Positions 1-8,437 of a stretch of DNA of 59,316 bases are shown one piece after another (position 1 is the first letter of the stretch; the number at the start of each line of letters is the position of its first letter). Source of the DNA: Pseudomonadota bacterium (lineage in GTDB: Bacteria; Pseudomonadota; Alphaproteobacteria; SP197); the NCBI GenBank assembly GCA_039028155.1, contig JBCCIS010000032.1, positions 1-59,316 of the forward strand, written 5' to 3'. A program made the translations under genes and the position numbers. The notes under the pieces are model-generated. The model was not told the origin of the DNA, did not search any database, and saw only the letters and a list, made by a program, of their open reading frames with translations.

Positions 1-110
1 CGGCTGACGGTCAGTTCCTGGGCCGCGCGGGTGATGCTCAAATGCCGGGCGGCCGCCTCGAAGGCGACCAGGCTGTTGACCGGCGGCAGGCGCATACGCA
101 GGCTTTGCAT
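1..110 (-). CDS. LysR-family regulator, N-terminal fragment cut by window edge
   Basis: Reading the minus strand from the ATG at 110 gives a start typical of GcvA/LysR-type regulators (MQSLRMRLPPVNSLVAFEAA, then RHLSITRAAQELTVS), the first half of the winged helix-turn-helix. The effector domain lies beyond the left edge. A second in-frame ATG at 95 could also be the start. The gene is divergent from the flavin reductase gene at 216 with about 105 bp between, the usual layout for a LysR regulator controlling the neighbouring catabolic run; that role is inferred. Confidence 0.8.
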   Translation of the reverse strand, partial: MQSLRMRLPPVNSLVAFEAAARHLSITRAAQELTVS

Positions 111-215
111 GAAAAAAAGCTTACGCGAAGATCAGCCTTTTTCAAGTTTACCGTGGCCCCGCGAAGCGCCTCTACTGCCGGTTGTCGCAAGCGGCCATAG
201 GCAAGAGGTCCGATC

Positions 216-731
216 ATGAGCTTTTTCGAGTGCGCTCCCCGTCTCGGCTTTCACGACGCCTTTCGCCAGGCGATGCGCGGCGTCGCCGGCACGGCGCATT
301 TGATCACCGCGGTCGACAAGGAAGGCGCCTGGTACGGCATGGCAGCGACCGCGGTATCGTCGGTGTCGATGGCGCCGCCATCGATTTTGGTCTGCATCAA
401 CCGCGACGCCGCCACCTGCGCGCCGATCGACGAGCGCGGCCAGTTCTGCGTCAACGTGCTGGCCGACGATCACCGCGACCACTGCGCGCGCTTCGGCCGC
501 CCTGACGCGCGCCACACCCGGTTCCAACACGGCGAATGGCGGGATCATGACGGCCTGCCCTATCTGGGCGACGCCCAGGCCGCCATCTTCTGTGACGTCG
601 CGCAGCGCGTCGTGCACGGTACGCATATGGTCTTCATCGGCAATGTCAGTGACATCATGCTGCCGCGCGAGACGGTCAATCCCCTGGTCTATCTCGACCG
701 CAACTTCGTCTCGCTATCCGCCTCCGCTTGA
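216..731 (+). CDS. Flavin reductase family protein
   Basis: The 171-residue product matches the FMN-binding flavin reductase-like domain across its length: an N-terminal FRQAMRGVAGTAHLIT strand, SVSMAPPSILVCIN at the flavin-binding turn, and the C-terminal GTHMVFIGNV and PLVYLDRNF signatures. Such proteins use NAD(P)H to reduce FMN for partner monooxygenases. No FMN-dependent monooxygenase lies beside it, so the partner is unknown. The start follows a purine-rich AAGAGG. It is first in the plus-strand run leading to the crotonase and BKACE genes, about 100 bp before the crotonase, so it may have its own expression. Confidence 0.82.
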   Translation: MSFFECAPRLGFHDAFRQAMRGVAGTAHLITAVDKEGAWYGMAATAVSSVSMAPPSILVCINRDAATCAPIDERGQFCVNVLADDHRDHCARFGRPDARHTRFQHGEWRDHDGLPYLGDAQAAIFCDVAQRVVHGTHMVFIGNVSDIMLPRETVNPLVYLDRNFVSLSASA

Positions 732-833
732 AATCACAGAGTACTCGTCTGACGGCCGGTTGACGTCGGATCCGCGATTGCCGCGGACCGCGCGACGTGG
801 CATGTCGCAATAAGAACAGGAGAGACATCGCCC

Positions 834-1646
834 ATGGCTGACACCGACACCGGCATGCGTCTTGAACGGCGCGGCCATGTTCTGGAGATCACGTTGGATC
901 GGGGCAAGGTCAACGCGATCGACAACGCCATGAGTCGCGAACTCGGCAAGGCGTTCGTTACCTTGCGCGATGATCCCGAATTGCGTGTCGGTCTGATTAC
1001 CGGCGCGGGCGAGAAGATCTTCTCCGCCGGCTGGGATCTGAAGGCGCTCGACAGCGGCGATCAGGCCCTCGACAACTGGTGGGAGACCGAGGACGCGGCG
1101 TCCGGCGGCTTTGCCGGCATCACCGAGATGTGGGACCTGAACAAGCCGGTGATCGCTGCGCTGAACGGCATGGCGATCGGCGGCGGCTTCGAGATCGCGC
1201 TCGCCTGCGATCTCATCATCGCGGCCGACCACGTCCAGTTCCAACTGCCGGAAATGCCGCTTGGTATCGTGCCTGATGCCGGCGCCCTTCAGCGCCTGCC
1301 GCGCCGCCTGCCCTACACCATCGCGCTGGAGATGCTGCTGATGGGCCGGCGCATGCCGGTCGAGGAAGCCCAGCGCTATGGCCTCGTCAACCTGATCGTG
1401 CCGGCGGCAGATCTTATGGCAACGGCGCGCGCCTGGGCCGATCAGCTCGCCGAGTCGGCGCCGCTCGCCGTCCAAACGGTGAAGGAGGTGTTGCGCGCGG
1501 TCGAAGACGACACCATTCAGAACGCCTTTCACACCATGCGCACCGGCGATCTGCCGACCTATCGTCATATGCTGCGCTCCGACGACGCCAAGGAAGGCGT
1601 GCGCGCGTTCGTCGAGAAACGCAAACCCAACTTCAAAGGCGCCTAG
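834..1646 (+). CDS. Enoyl-CoA hydratase/isomerase family protein, CaiD-like
   Basis: A 270-residue crotonase-fold enzyme. The oxyanion-hole segment SAGWDLKAL (near residue 65) and the core NGMAIGGGFEIALACDL (near 115-130) are present, followed by LPEMPLGIVPDAGALQRLP, which resembles carnitinyl-CoA dehydratase CaiD more than general crotonases. Family chemistry is hydration, dehydration or isomerisation of acyl-CoA thioesters. The gene stops 10 bp before a carnitine-dehydrogenase-like gene and has an AGGAGAG ribosome site. The substrate is inferred to be carnitine-like; an ordinary enoyl-CoA hydratase is the alternative. Confidence 0.85.
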   Translation: MADTDTGMRLERRGHVLEITLDRGKVNAIDNAMSRELGKAFVTLRDDPELRVGLITGAGEKIFSAGWDLKALDSGDQALDNWWETEDAASGGFAGITEMWDLNKPVIAALNGMAIGGGFEIALACDLIIAADHVQFQLPEMPLGIVPDAGALQRLPRRLPYTIALEMLLMGRRMPVEEAQRYGLVNLIVPAADLMATARAWADQLAESAPLAVQTVKEVLRAVEDDTIQNAFHTMRTGDLPTYRHMLRSDDAKEGVRAFVEKRKPNFKGA

Positions 1647-1656
1647 GAGCCTCGCG

Positions 1657-2613
1657 ATGGCAAGAAAAGAACCCGGCGCAGTCACGCGCATCACCAGCAT
1701 CGGCGCCGGTCCGATCGGCGGCGGCTGGTCGACCTATTTCCTGGCCAAAGGCTATGACGTCACCGCCTATATCCATGACGCCAGCGAAGAGGAGCCGCTG
1801 CGCGCGCTTATCGACAACGCCTGGGCCGCGATGGAAGAGCTGGGCGTGGCCGACGGCGCGTCGCGCGACCGGCTGACCTGCACGACCGATCTGGCGGCGG
1901 CCGTCGCCGAAGCCGATTTCGTTCAGGAAAGCGTGCCGGAAATCCTCGACCTCAAACAGTCGATCTACGCCCAATTGGGCGATCTGGTGCCCGACGACGT
2001 CGTCATTGCATCGAGCACCTCGGGCCTGATGATGACCGACATCCAGGCCACGTGTTCGACGCCGGAACGCACGGTGACCGGCCATCCCTTCAACCCGCCC
2101 TATCTGATGCCCCTGGTCGAGGTCGTCGGCGGCGAGAAGACGGCGCCCGAGACCGTTGCCTGGGCCGGCGCGTTCTACGAGCACGCCGGCAAGGCGCCCT
2201 TGATGATGACCGCCGAGGTGCCGGGATTTGTCGCGACGCGCCTGCAGGAAGCGATCTGGCGCGAAGCCCTTCACATGGTCAACGAGGGCGAAGCCACGCC
2301 GGAGCAGATCGACACCGCCATCGTCAACGGGCCGGGGCCGCGCTGGGCCATCATGGGACCGTGCATGGTCTATCACGTTGGCGGCGGCGAAGGCGGCATG
2401 GAGTATTGCCTGGAGCAGTTCGGCCCGGCACTGAAACTGCCGTGGACCCGCCTGGTGGCGCCGGAGCTAACGCCGGAACTGCGCGCGAAGATGATCGAGG
2501 GCTGCGACCGGATGGCCGGCGACAAGGACTTCCGCCAGTTGACCCGCGAAATGAACGACAGCCTGGTCGCTATCGCCAAGGCGCTCAACGCCATCAGGGC
2601 GATGTCAGGCTGA
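1657..2613 (+). CDS. 3-hydroxyacyl-CoA dehydrogenase family, L-carnitine dehydrogenase-like
   Basis: The 318-residue product begins with a Rossmann NAD-binding site (SIGAGPIGGGW near residue 15), then the catalytic GHPFNPPYLMPLVEVVGGE region and a C-terminal 3HCDH domain containing GPGPRWAIMGP and EQFGPALKLPWTRL. The last motif is what I associate with L-carnitine 3-dehydrogenases rather than fatty-acid beta-oxidation enzymes. Carnitine dehydrogenases are often fused to, or next to, a betainyl-CoA thioesterase; this one ends without that domain. Its close spacing to the crotonase supports one operon. Substrate remains inferred. Confidence 0.82.
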   Translation: MARKEPGAVTRITSIGAGPIGGGWSTYFLAKGYDVTAYIHDASEEEPLRALIDNAWAAMEELGVADGASRDRLTCTTDLAAAVAEADFVQESVPEILDLKQSIYAQLGDLVPDDVVIASSTSGLMMTDIQATCSTPERTVTGHPFNPPYLMPLVEVVGGEKTAPETVAWAGAFYEHAGKAPLMMTAEVPGFVATRLQEAIWREALHMVNEGEATPEQIDTAIVNGPGPRWAIMGPCMVYHVGGGEGGMEYCLEQFGPALKLPWTRLVAPELTPELRAKMIEGCDRMAGDKDFRQLTREMNDSLVAIAKALNAIRAMSG

Positions 2614-2712
2614 CGGGAACGTCGCTTTTCGTGTCGAAATTCGCTTGGTGCGCCCGATGGGATCGTGAAGGATGCGCCAGAACGAATCGCGATTAGCAAA
2701 GGGGCAGGCGCC

Positions 2713-3240
2713 ATGGCCGTACCGGCGGAACTGAAGGCCGTGTTCGGGGCCGATACATCGGACAACGCCAAACTGGACGCGCTGATGAAGGTCATGTGCG
2801 ATGTGCTGCACTGCGATCGCTGCCTGCTTTTTCTACGCGACCCCGACAGTCGGAAGTCGCGCTGTACCCACGGCTATCAGACCAAACCCTCCTACGCGCT
2901 TGACCGGCCCGATGATGGCTGGGCGGCAGAACCGGAGAACCTGGTCGGCGACGACCCCATGTTCGCGGAGGCCATGCACAATCCCGAAGCGCTCTACATC
3001 GACAACATCGAGACCGCCTCGCCCGATCTGGTCAACGCGGCCTATGAGCGCGAACACTTCAAACACCAGGCGCTGGTCCATGCGCCGCTGCAGCATGACG
3101 GTAAGCTCTACGGCATCCTGGAACCCTGCACGATCGAAGCGCCGCGCCAGTGGACCGAGGCCGATCGCGAGGCGATTGCCTGGACCATGAAACAGCTAAC
3201 CCCTATCGCCGTGGCCTATGTCGCCGCGAATTGTCACTAA
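2713..3240 (+). CDS. GAF-domain protein
   Basis: A 175-residue soluble protein that looks like a single GAF domain: [20 protein letters not shown] at the N-terminus, a central variable loop, and the closing [19 protein letters not shown] strands. It carries no output domain. Cysteines sit in the predicted ligand pocket (DVLHCDRC), which could suit haem, redox or small-molecule sensing, but no ligand can be read. The ATG at 2713 is preceded by AAAGGGG; a GTG at 2665 is a weaker option. It lies between two catabolic enzyme genes, so it may sense the pathway substrate (inference). Confidence 0.72.
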   Translation: MAVPAELKAVFGADTSDNAKLDALMKVMCDVLHCDRCLLFLRDPDSRKSRCTHGYQTKPSYALDRPDDGWAAEPENLVGDDPMFAEAMHNPEALYIDNIETASPDLVNAAYEREHFKHQALVHAPLQHDGKLYGILEPCTIEAPRQWTEADREAIAWTMKQLTPIAVAYVAANCH

Positions 3241-3304
3241 TCCTGCTGCGATCCCCAAGCCTACTGAAACCGGGGTCGTACCAACACGTGAGGACCAAAC
3301 GACC

Positions 3305-4192
3305 ATGAACACCGATGTCATCATCACCTGCGCCGTCACCGGCGCCGGCGACACCACCGGCAAGAGCGATAAGGTGCCGGTCACGCCCGAGCAGATCGCC
3401 AATGCCGCCATCGACGCCGCCAAGGCCGGCGCCGCCGTCGCCCACATTCACGTGCGCGACCCGGAGACCGGCAAGGGGTCGCGCGATGTCGGCTTGTTCC
3501 GCGACGTCGTCGAACGGGTCCGGGCCAGCGATGTCGACGTTATCATTAACCTGACCGCCGGCATGGGCGGTGATCTGGTCGCCGATCCCGACAACCCGTC
3601 GGTGCCTGCGGAGGGCAGCGACCTGATCGGTCCTTCAGAGCGGCTTGCCCATGTCGCAGAGCTGATGCCGGAGATCTGCACCCTGGACTGCGGCACCATG
3701 AACTTCGGCAACGGTAACGAGACCTATCTGAACACCGCGGCCTTCATCCGCCAGATGGCCGCCGACATCAAAGACCTCGGCGTCAAGCCGGAGCTTGAGG
3801 TGTTCGACCTCGGCCAGGTGCGCCTGGCGAGCACGTTGGTCACCGAAGGTCTGATCGCCGATCCGCCGCTGTTCCAGGTCTGCCTCGGCATTCCCTGGGG
3901 CGCGGGCGCCGACACCCGCTCGATGGCCGCCATGGTCGACGGCCTGCCCGAAGGCGCCAACTGGGCGGGCTTCGGCATCAGCCGCATGCAGATGCCCATG
4001 GTCGCGCAGGCCATGCTGCTGGGCGGCAACGTGCGTGTCGGTCTGGAGGACAACATCTATCTCGACCGTGGCGTTCTGGCGTCAAACGGCGATCTGGTCG
4101 CCCGCGCGGGCGAGATCATCCAGCGCCTCGGCGGCAAGGTCCTGAACCCCGAAGAGGCCCGCCAGAAGCTTGGATTGCCGACAAAGCACTGA
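3305..4192 (+). CDS. Beta-keto acid cleavage enzyme (BKACE, DUF849)
   Basis: The 295-residue protein shows the BKACE signatures: TCAVTGAGD at the N-terminus, the zinc-binding HIHVRD (His47 and His49), [19 protein letters not shown], and the VGLEDN glutamate near the C-terminus. The family condenses a beta-keto acid with acetyl-CoA, giving acetoacetate and a new acyl-CoA; one established substrate is 3-dehydrocarnitine. A carnitine-dehydrogenase-like gene upstream makes that substrate plausible here. The ATG at 3305 has GTGAGGA upstream and matches the family N-terminus; an earlier in-frame start at 3218 would add unrelated residues and overlap the previous gene. Confidence 0.88.
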   Translation: MNTDVIITCAVTGAGDTTGKSDKVPVTPEQIANAAIDAAKAGAAVAHIHVRDPETGKGSRDVGLFRDVVERVRASDVDVIINLTAGMGGDLVADPDNPSVPAEGSDLIGPSERLAHVAELMPEICTLDCGTMNFGNGNETYLNTAAFIRQMAADIKDLGVKPELEVFDLGQVRLASTLVTEGLIADPPLFQVCLGIPWGAGADTRSMAAMVDGLPEGANWAGFGISRMQMPMVAQAMLLGGNVRVGLEDNIYLDRGVLASNGDLVARAGEIIQRLGGKVLNPEEARQKLGLPTKH

Positions 4193-4201
4193 GACCGGAT
4201 C

Positions 4202-4279
4202 GCGGTGAGGTGGAACCGCTTGACGGTTTCACCTCACCGCGTGAATCCGCTCTCCATTGATTGAGTAGAGCGGGTTCAC
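4202..4279. repeat. Intergenic palindromic repeat, family 1 copy A
   Basis: Two hairpins stand side by side between convergent genes. The first has 17-nt arms at 4202-4218 and 4224-4240 with one wobble mismatch and a 5-nt loop. The second has arms GTGAATCCGCTCT (4241-4253) and AGAGCGGGTTCAC (4267-4279). A 17-nt core, CGCGTGAATCCGCTCTC, recurs exactly at 34284-34300. There is no T-run, so it is not a classic intrinsic terminator in either direction, though it could still end transcription or protect both mRNAs. The remaining 4280-4462 shows nothing recognisable. Confidence 0.75.
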
Positions 4280-4462
4280 CTGCCTTCCCGGCATCGCGCC
4301 GCGATGCCATCACAAAAGGACCTGCTCTATTGGATCGAAAGTATTAGGAAGACTTATCCACAAGGGGTGTCTTCTTTTACCCCCTATTGGTTAGTACTTC
4401 GTTCGGCTTTTGTTTCGCGATGTTCTCATTTCCGAGCAGCCAGCTCGGGATTCATCGCGGAA

Positions 4463-5221
4463 TCAGCTGGAATCGCTCGATAGCGCGCCGCCATCCATGG
4501 CCAGCATAGAACCTGTCATGAACGCGGCCGCTGGCGAGCAGAGGAACAGAATACCCTGGGCGACCTCCTCAGGCGTCCCGATACGGTCCAGCGGGTACCA
4601 TTCCTTCAGGTCGTCTCGGGTCGCGCCCGGCTTGCCGAAGATATCCAGGTTCTGATCGCCCATCTCGGTCGCGATGACCGCCGGGCAGACGCAGTTGACG
4701 CGAATGTCGGGCGCCAATTCCTGCGCCATCGCACGGGTCAGGTTCACCACCGCGCCCTTGGTCGCGCAGTAGATTGTCGTCTGGGCGGAGCCGGCGAGGC
4801 CAGCGCTGGAACCGAGATTGACGACGGCGCCCTTCGACGCGCGCAGCACCGGCAACAGCGCGCGCGACAGGAAGAACGTCGCCTTGACGTTGATGTCGTT
4901 CAGGCTGTCCCAGGCCGCCTCGTCGCTGTCCTCCATGGAAGCGACGACATAGATCCCGGCGTTGTTGACCAGATAGTCCAGCCCACCAAGGCCATCGACG
5001 GCGTTCTTGGCGACCACCTCACAGACGGCGACCTCGGAAAGATCACCGGGTGCCGCCACCATCCGGTCGCCGCCAAGCTCGTCCATCAACCGGTTGACGC
5101 TTGCCTGGCTGCGGCCGTTGACTGCCACGCTCGCGCCGGCCTCGAGAAAGGCCGCCGTCGTCGCGCGTCCGATGCCACGGGTGGCACCGGTCACCAGAAC
5201 CTTCTTGCCGGAAAAATCCAT
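4463..5221 (-). CDS. SDR-family NAD(P)-dependent oxidoreductase
   Basis: A classical 252-residue short-chain dehydrogenase: cofactor motif TGATRGIG near residue 11, NNAG near 90, and a catalytic Ser with YCATK (Tyr and Lys) near 155-160, ending with the usual GSMLAMDGG. Substrate specificity cannot be read. It is convergent with the BKACE gene and separated from it by the palindromic repeat. The HAD hydrolase gene lies 9 bp upstream on the same strand, so the two are probably co-transcribed. CGAGGAG-like purines precede the ATG. Confidence 0.88.
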   Translation of the reverse strand: MDFSGKKVLVTGATRGIGRATTAAFLEAGASVAVNGRSQASVNRLMDELGGDRMVAAPGDLSEVAVCEVVAKNAVDGLGGLDYLVNNAGIYVVASMEDSDEAAWDSLNDINVKATFFLSRALLPVLRASKGAVVNLGSSAGLAGSAQTTIYCATKGAVVNLTRAMAQELAPDIRVNCVCPAVIATEMGDQNLDIFGKPGATRDDLKEWYPLDRIGTPEEVAQGILFLCSPAAAFMTGSMLAMDGGALSSDSS

Positions 5222-5230
5222 CGTCCTCTC

Positions 5231-6109
5231 CTACCAGCGCAACAGGGGTATGGCCGCCACCGGGCTCACATTGGCCTCGCGGCAGGCGGTGTCGACCAAG
5301 TCTTGGTCAGGCATGACGTCAGGTGCAATACCCCAGTCGTGGGCCGGCAGGCCGCCGGTGATCCAGACCGCGTCAAGGCCGGCCAGGCGCGCACCGAGGA
5401 TATCGGTGTGCAAACCGTCGCCAATCGCCAGCGCTGAAGCGCTTGGCGCCTCGTGGAGCACATCAAGGCAATGGCGGTAGACGCCGGGCAGCGGCTTGCC
5501 CTCCTGGCGCATGTCACCGCCCAGCTCGACATACCGCTCGGCAATGCGTCCAGCGCAGAGTTCGCGCGAGCTGCCGCGTAGCACCGATTTGTCCGGATTG
5601 GTACAGACCATGGGCAATCCGAGTTCCAGGAACTCGGCCAACATGTCTTCGAAGTCACCGAGCTGCTCGTCCCGGCTCCTGATGCCGCAACACAGGACGA
5701 AGTCGGCGTTCTTGGCGTCCGGCACACGCTCGAAGTCCAGGCCATCCAAGAGCTTGGCGTCGGGCTCGGTACCGATATGGAAGAAACGGCGGCCCAGACC
5801 GGCATACCAGGGATCGGTCGCCTCCTCGATCTCCAGCCTGACCGCCTCGCCAGCCGTCATGATGGCATCGTAGGTGCCGGGCTCGACCCCCATGCGCACC
5901 AGTTGCTGAGCGACGGCCGAGGACCGGCGCGGCGCGTTGGAGAGGAAGATGACCTTGGCGCCGTCGCCCCGGACCCGCGCCATCCAGTCAAGCGCGTCTG
6001 GATAGGCCGCAATGCCGTTGTGAAGACAGCCCCACAGGTCGACCACGTAGACGTCGTAGCCGGCGCCCAGTTCCTGGAGACCGGCCAGTCTCGGTACGCC
6101 CGATGTCAC
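5231..6109 (-). CDS. HAD-superfamily class IIA hydrolase (TIGR01459-like)
   Basis: The 292-residue protein follows the NagD-like HAD plan: motif I DLWGCLHNG near residue 24, motif II FLSNAPRR, a motif III lysine in GKPLPGVY, and motif IV IGDGLHTDILGA. The position usually holding the second motif-I aspartate is Trp, which I recall as normal for this subfamily (DxWG) and not a local lesion. These enzymes act on phosphate esters; the physiological substrate is not known to me. It lies between an SDR and a DUF302 gene on the minus strand with very short gaps. Confidence 0.85.
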   Translation of the reverse strand: MTSGVPRLAGLQELGAGYDVYVVDLWGCLHNGIAAYPDALDWMARVRGDGAKVIFLSNAPRRSSAVAQQLVRMGVEPGTYDAIMTAGEAVRLEIEEATDPWYAGLGRRFFHIGTEPDAKLLDGLDFERVPDAKNADFVLCCGIRSRDEQLGDFEDMLAEFLELGLPMVCTNPDKSVLRGSSRELCAGRIAERYVELGGDMRQEGKPLPGVYRHCLDVLHEAPSASALAIGDGLHTDILGARLAGLDAVWITGGLPAHDWGIAPDVMPDQDLVDTACREANVSPVAAIPLLRW

Positions 6110-6112
6110 GCC

Positions 6113-6574
6113 TCAGCCGCCGGAGGTCGCGGCATCGGTCATGCCGCCGAGGCCCTTGTTCATCATCTCGATGCGCTCGGCCTCGCCCTCGATGCCGTAG
6201 CGCTCGACGATCAGCGCTTCAGGTTTGGCGTAGGCGAGCCAGACGTTGCCGTCGGCGTCTTCATAGACGACCACCTTGATCGGCAGGTCGATGCCGATGA
6301 GCGGGTTCTTTGCCATCAACGGCGTGCCGAGCGCGGGTTTGCCGAAGATCAGGACCTGGTTCGCCGCCAGTTCCATATCGACAGATGCGGCCGCTGCCGC
6401 ATGATCAACCCGCGCGATGACAACGAAGTCTTTCTCCTGAACGATCGCCTCCAGGCGATCCATCGTCTCCTGCACCGAATGGGCGCTTGGTTTGATGACA
6501 AAGTCATCGTTGGCCGCCGCCAGGCCTGGCAGAGCAACGGCAAACATCAGCATCAGAACGGTTCGTCGGATCAT
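6113..6574 (-). CDS. DUF302-domain periplasmic protein
   Basis: A 153-residue protein with a clear signal peptide (MIRRTVLMLMFAVALPGLAA) followed by a DUF302 fold: FGKPALGTPLMAKNP and IDLPIKVVVYEDADGNVWLAY are typical. The start at 6574 is preceded by GGGGAGA; longer frames toward 6628 have no such site and would bury the signal peptide. The family has no settled biochemical role. It sits 3 bp upstream of the HAD hydrolase gene and likely heads a DUF302-HAD-SDR transcript. Confidence 0.85.
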   Translation of the reverse strand: MIRRTVLMLMFAVALPGLAAANDDFVIKPSAHSVQETMDRLEAIVQEKDFVVIARVDHAAAAASVDMELAANQVLIFGKPALGTPLMAKNPLIGIDLPIKVVVYEDADGNVWLAYAKPEALIVERYGIEGEAERIEMMNKGLGGMTDAATSGG

Positions 6575-6674
6575 GGCGATCTCCCCAGATTTCGGCGCCC
6601 GGCGCACAATGCCAGATAGGCACCACATGCCGTCAAGGACCGAACACGGCCGGCACTTCTCCTGGCCTTGCTTT

Positions 6675-7814
6675 CTAGAGCTCCTGCAGGCTTCCCAGAC
6701 CGCGATCGAGGATCGTCTCGACCGCCAGCATCATGGTGACGTAGCCCTGCCAATCCACGTCGTCGGGGTCGACATGGGTGAAGCTCGACACCAGAAAGAG
6801 CTCGGTGTCCGGTACGGTTGTCCGAAGATTCAAACTCTCGGTATAGGGCACGATCTGGTCGTCCAGGCCGTGCACCAAGATAAGCTTGCCGCCCAGGGAT
6901 TCGAGGTCATGGCGTGACGGCGACAGCGTCGTCAGCGAGGTCAGAATGGACGGCGGTAACGCCTGAAGCAGCGCGCCCGACCTGTCGGGATCGCGGTTCT
7001 CGAACAGCTCCATCAGCGCGACGGCATCGCTCCCCAGATAGGCGCGTAGGTTGGAGAGATCGACATCCGGGTTCTCCGCCCGCAGCCGCGCTGCTTCCTG
7101 CAACAATTCGCCTTCGGCGGGGTCAGGCCAGCGCTCGGCGTTGGCCGCCATGAAGACCCAGCCGGCGCGCAGATTGCCAGGGCCATACTGCCATTCGGTC
7201 TCGCCCGTTTCGCGGAAGGCGCCAGTGGTCAGGTAGGTGATCACGCTTTCGGCGTCGTGGTAGCCGCCCAGGGCGACGACGTAATCGACCCGGTCGGCAA
7301 CGCGCGCGTCGATCGCGGCGACCATCGCCGGTCCGGCGGCATAGGACACCGCCGCGATACCGACCGGCGTCTCGTCGACCGCCTCGCCGGTCCGTGCCTT
7401 GATCGTCGCGATCAGTCCTTCGACGTCGACCTCGCTGACCATCAGGCTGCGTGATCCCGGCAGATCGGGCACGTGAACCGCGAAACCGGCGCGCGCGAAC
7501 GTCTTGGCGAGCGCCATCAGCCGCCCGTCGTCCTTGCCGGCGGGCGAGAAGCCGGGCACCAGGATCAGATGACCGCGATAGCCGTTGCGGTCTACATAAG
7601 TGTCGACCGCCAGGGTGTCGCCGGACATCGGCACGAACCCGGTCGAGCGGACCGGCTCGTCGGTCATCTCCTTGATCAGGCTGGACCCACCGGCAGCCAC
7701 CATGTCCTCAAGCACCATGGTCGGCGTGGCGAAACGCCACAGCAGAAAGCCGACGACAAGCAGGCAGACGAGGACCAGACCAAGGCCGGTCCGGAACAAA
7801 AGCCGGCGCGTCAC
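6675..7814 (-). CDS. Membrane-anchored alpha/beta hydrolase
   Basis: The protein (379 residues from the GTG at 7814) begins with Arg-rich residues and one long hydrophobic helix (GLGLVLVCLLVVGFLLW), a likely signal anchor leaving the enzyme outside the membrane. The hydrolase fold shows HLILVPGFSP at the oxyanion strand, a nucleophile elbow AVSYAAG in place of the usual GxSxG, an acid in GLDDQIVP and the histidine in SFTHVDP. An upstream ATG at 7856 is possible but lacks a ribosome site and would precede the anchor with Cys-rich residues. Substrate unknown. Confidence 0.75.
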   Translation of the reverse strand: MTRRLLFRTGLGLVLVCLLVVGFLLWRFATPTMVLEDMVAAGGSSLIKEMTDEPVRSTGFVPMSGDTLAVDTYVDRNGYRGHLILVPGFSPAGKDDGRLMALAKTFARAGFAVHVPDLPGSRSLMVSEVDVEGLIATIKARTGEAVDETPVGIAAVSYAAGPAMVAAIDARVADRVDYVVALGGYHDAESVITYLTTGAFRETGETEWQYGPGNLRAGWVFMAANAERWPDPAEGELLQEAARLRAENPDVDLSNLRAYLGSDAVALMELFENRDPDRSGALLQALPPSILTSLTTLSPSRHDLESLGGKLILVHGLDDQIVPYTESLNLRTTVPDTELFLVSSFTHVDPDDVDWQGYVTMMLAVETILDRGLGSLQEL

Positions 7815-7879
7815 GGGCTTGCTTTCTTCACCGCAGGGCCCCAAGCATGGGCGCATGAACTGGTCTAGTGGATTGCGGC

Positions 7880-8437
7880 ATGGTCGAAGTGCCTGAACTC
7901 TCTACTGAACGGCTGATATTAAGGCCGCTTGATGATGGCGATCATGGGGCGATGGCGGAGCTGTTCGCCGACGCCGACGCAATGTGGGACCTGATAGGCA
8001 TTCCCGGCCGACCAAGCGATGGCGACGGTCTGGCACGCTATTACATCGAGCGTTCGATGTGGAGTTGGCAGCACTACCGCGCGGGGTTGTGGAGCCTGTC
8101 GTTGCGCCATCCCGACCCAAACCAGGCGGTCTTTGCCGGCTACGCCGGCTTTGTCATTGAACACGGCGAGAAACTCGACCCCGCCGAGAGCATCGAGCTC
8201 GGCTGGGCGCTGGCGCCGGACCAGCGCGGAAAGGGCCTGGCGATTGAGGCGACAAAGGCCGCCATGACCTATGCCTTCGACGTCCTGGGCAGCCGCCAGG
8301 TCGCCGCGATCACCAGCCCCGACAACTGGCCGTCGCGCCGGCTGATGGAACGCCTCGGCATGACCTATGAAAAGGACGTCACCGCCTATCAGGGCCGACA
8401 GGTCTACTACGCCATCGCGCGACCCGACGATGGCTGA
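7880..8437 (+). CDS. GNAT N-acetyltransferase (RimJ/RimL type)
   Basis: The 185-residue product has the hallmarks of the RimJ/RimL-like GNAT group: STERLILRPL at the start, ELGWALAPDQRGKGLAIEA as the acetyl-CoA pyrophosphate loop, and the late NWPSRRLMERLGM motif. It would transfer an acetyl group to an unidentified amine. GTG at 7868 is an alternative start; the ATG at 7880 gives the standard N-terminus. It diverges from the membrane hydrolase gene, and its stop codon abuts that of the convergent oxygenase gene with no spacer. Confidence 0.85.
   Translation: MVEVPELSTERLILRPLDDGDHGAMAELFADADAMWDLIGIPGRPSDGDGLARYYIERSMWSWQHYRAGLWSLSLRHPDPNQAVFAGYAGFVIEHGEKLDPAESIELGWALAPDQRGKGLAIEATKAAMTYAFDVLGSRQVAAITSPDNWPSRRLMERLGMTYEKDVTAYQGRQVYYAIARPDDG

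Noticed and set aside
714-1700. Long minus-strand frame opposite the crotonase gene
   Set aside because: It covers a well-supported enzyme on the other strand, has no family similarity, and is rich in Arg, Gly, His and Ala as expected of a mirror frame in GC-rich DNA.
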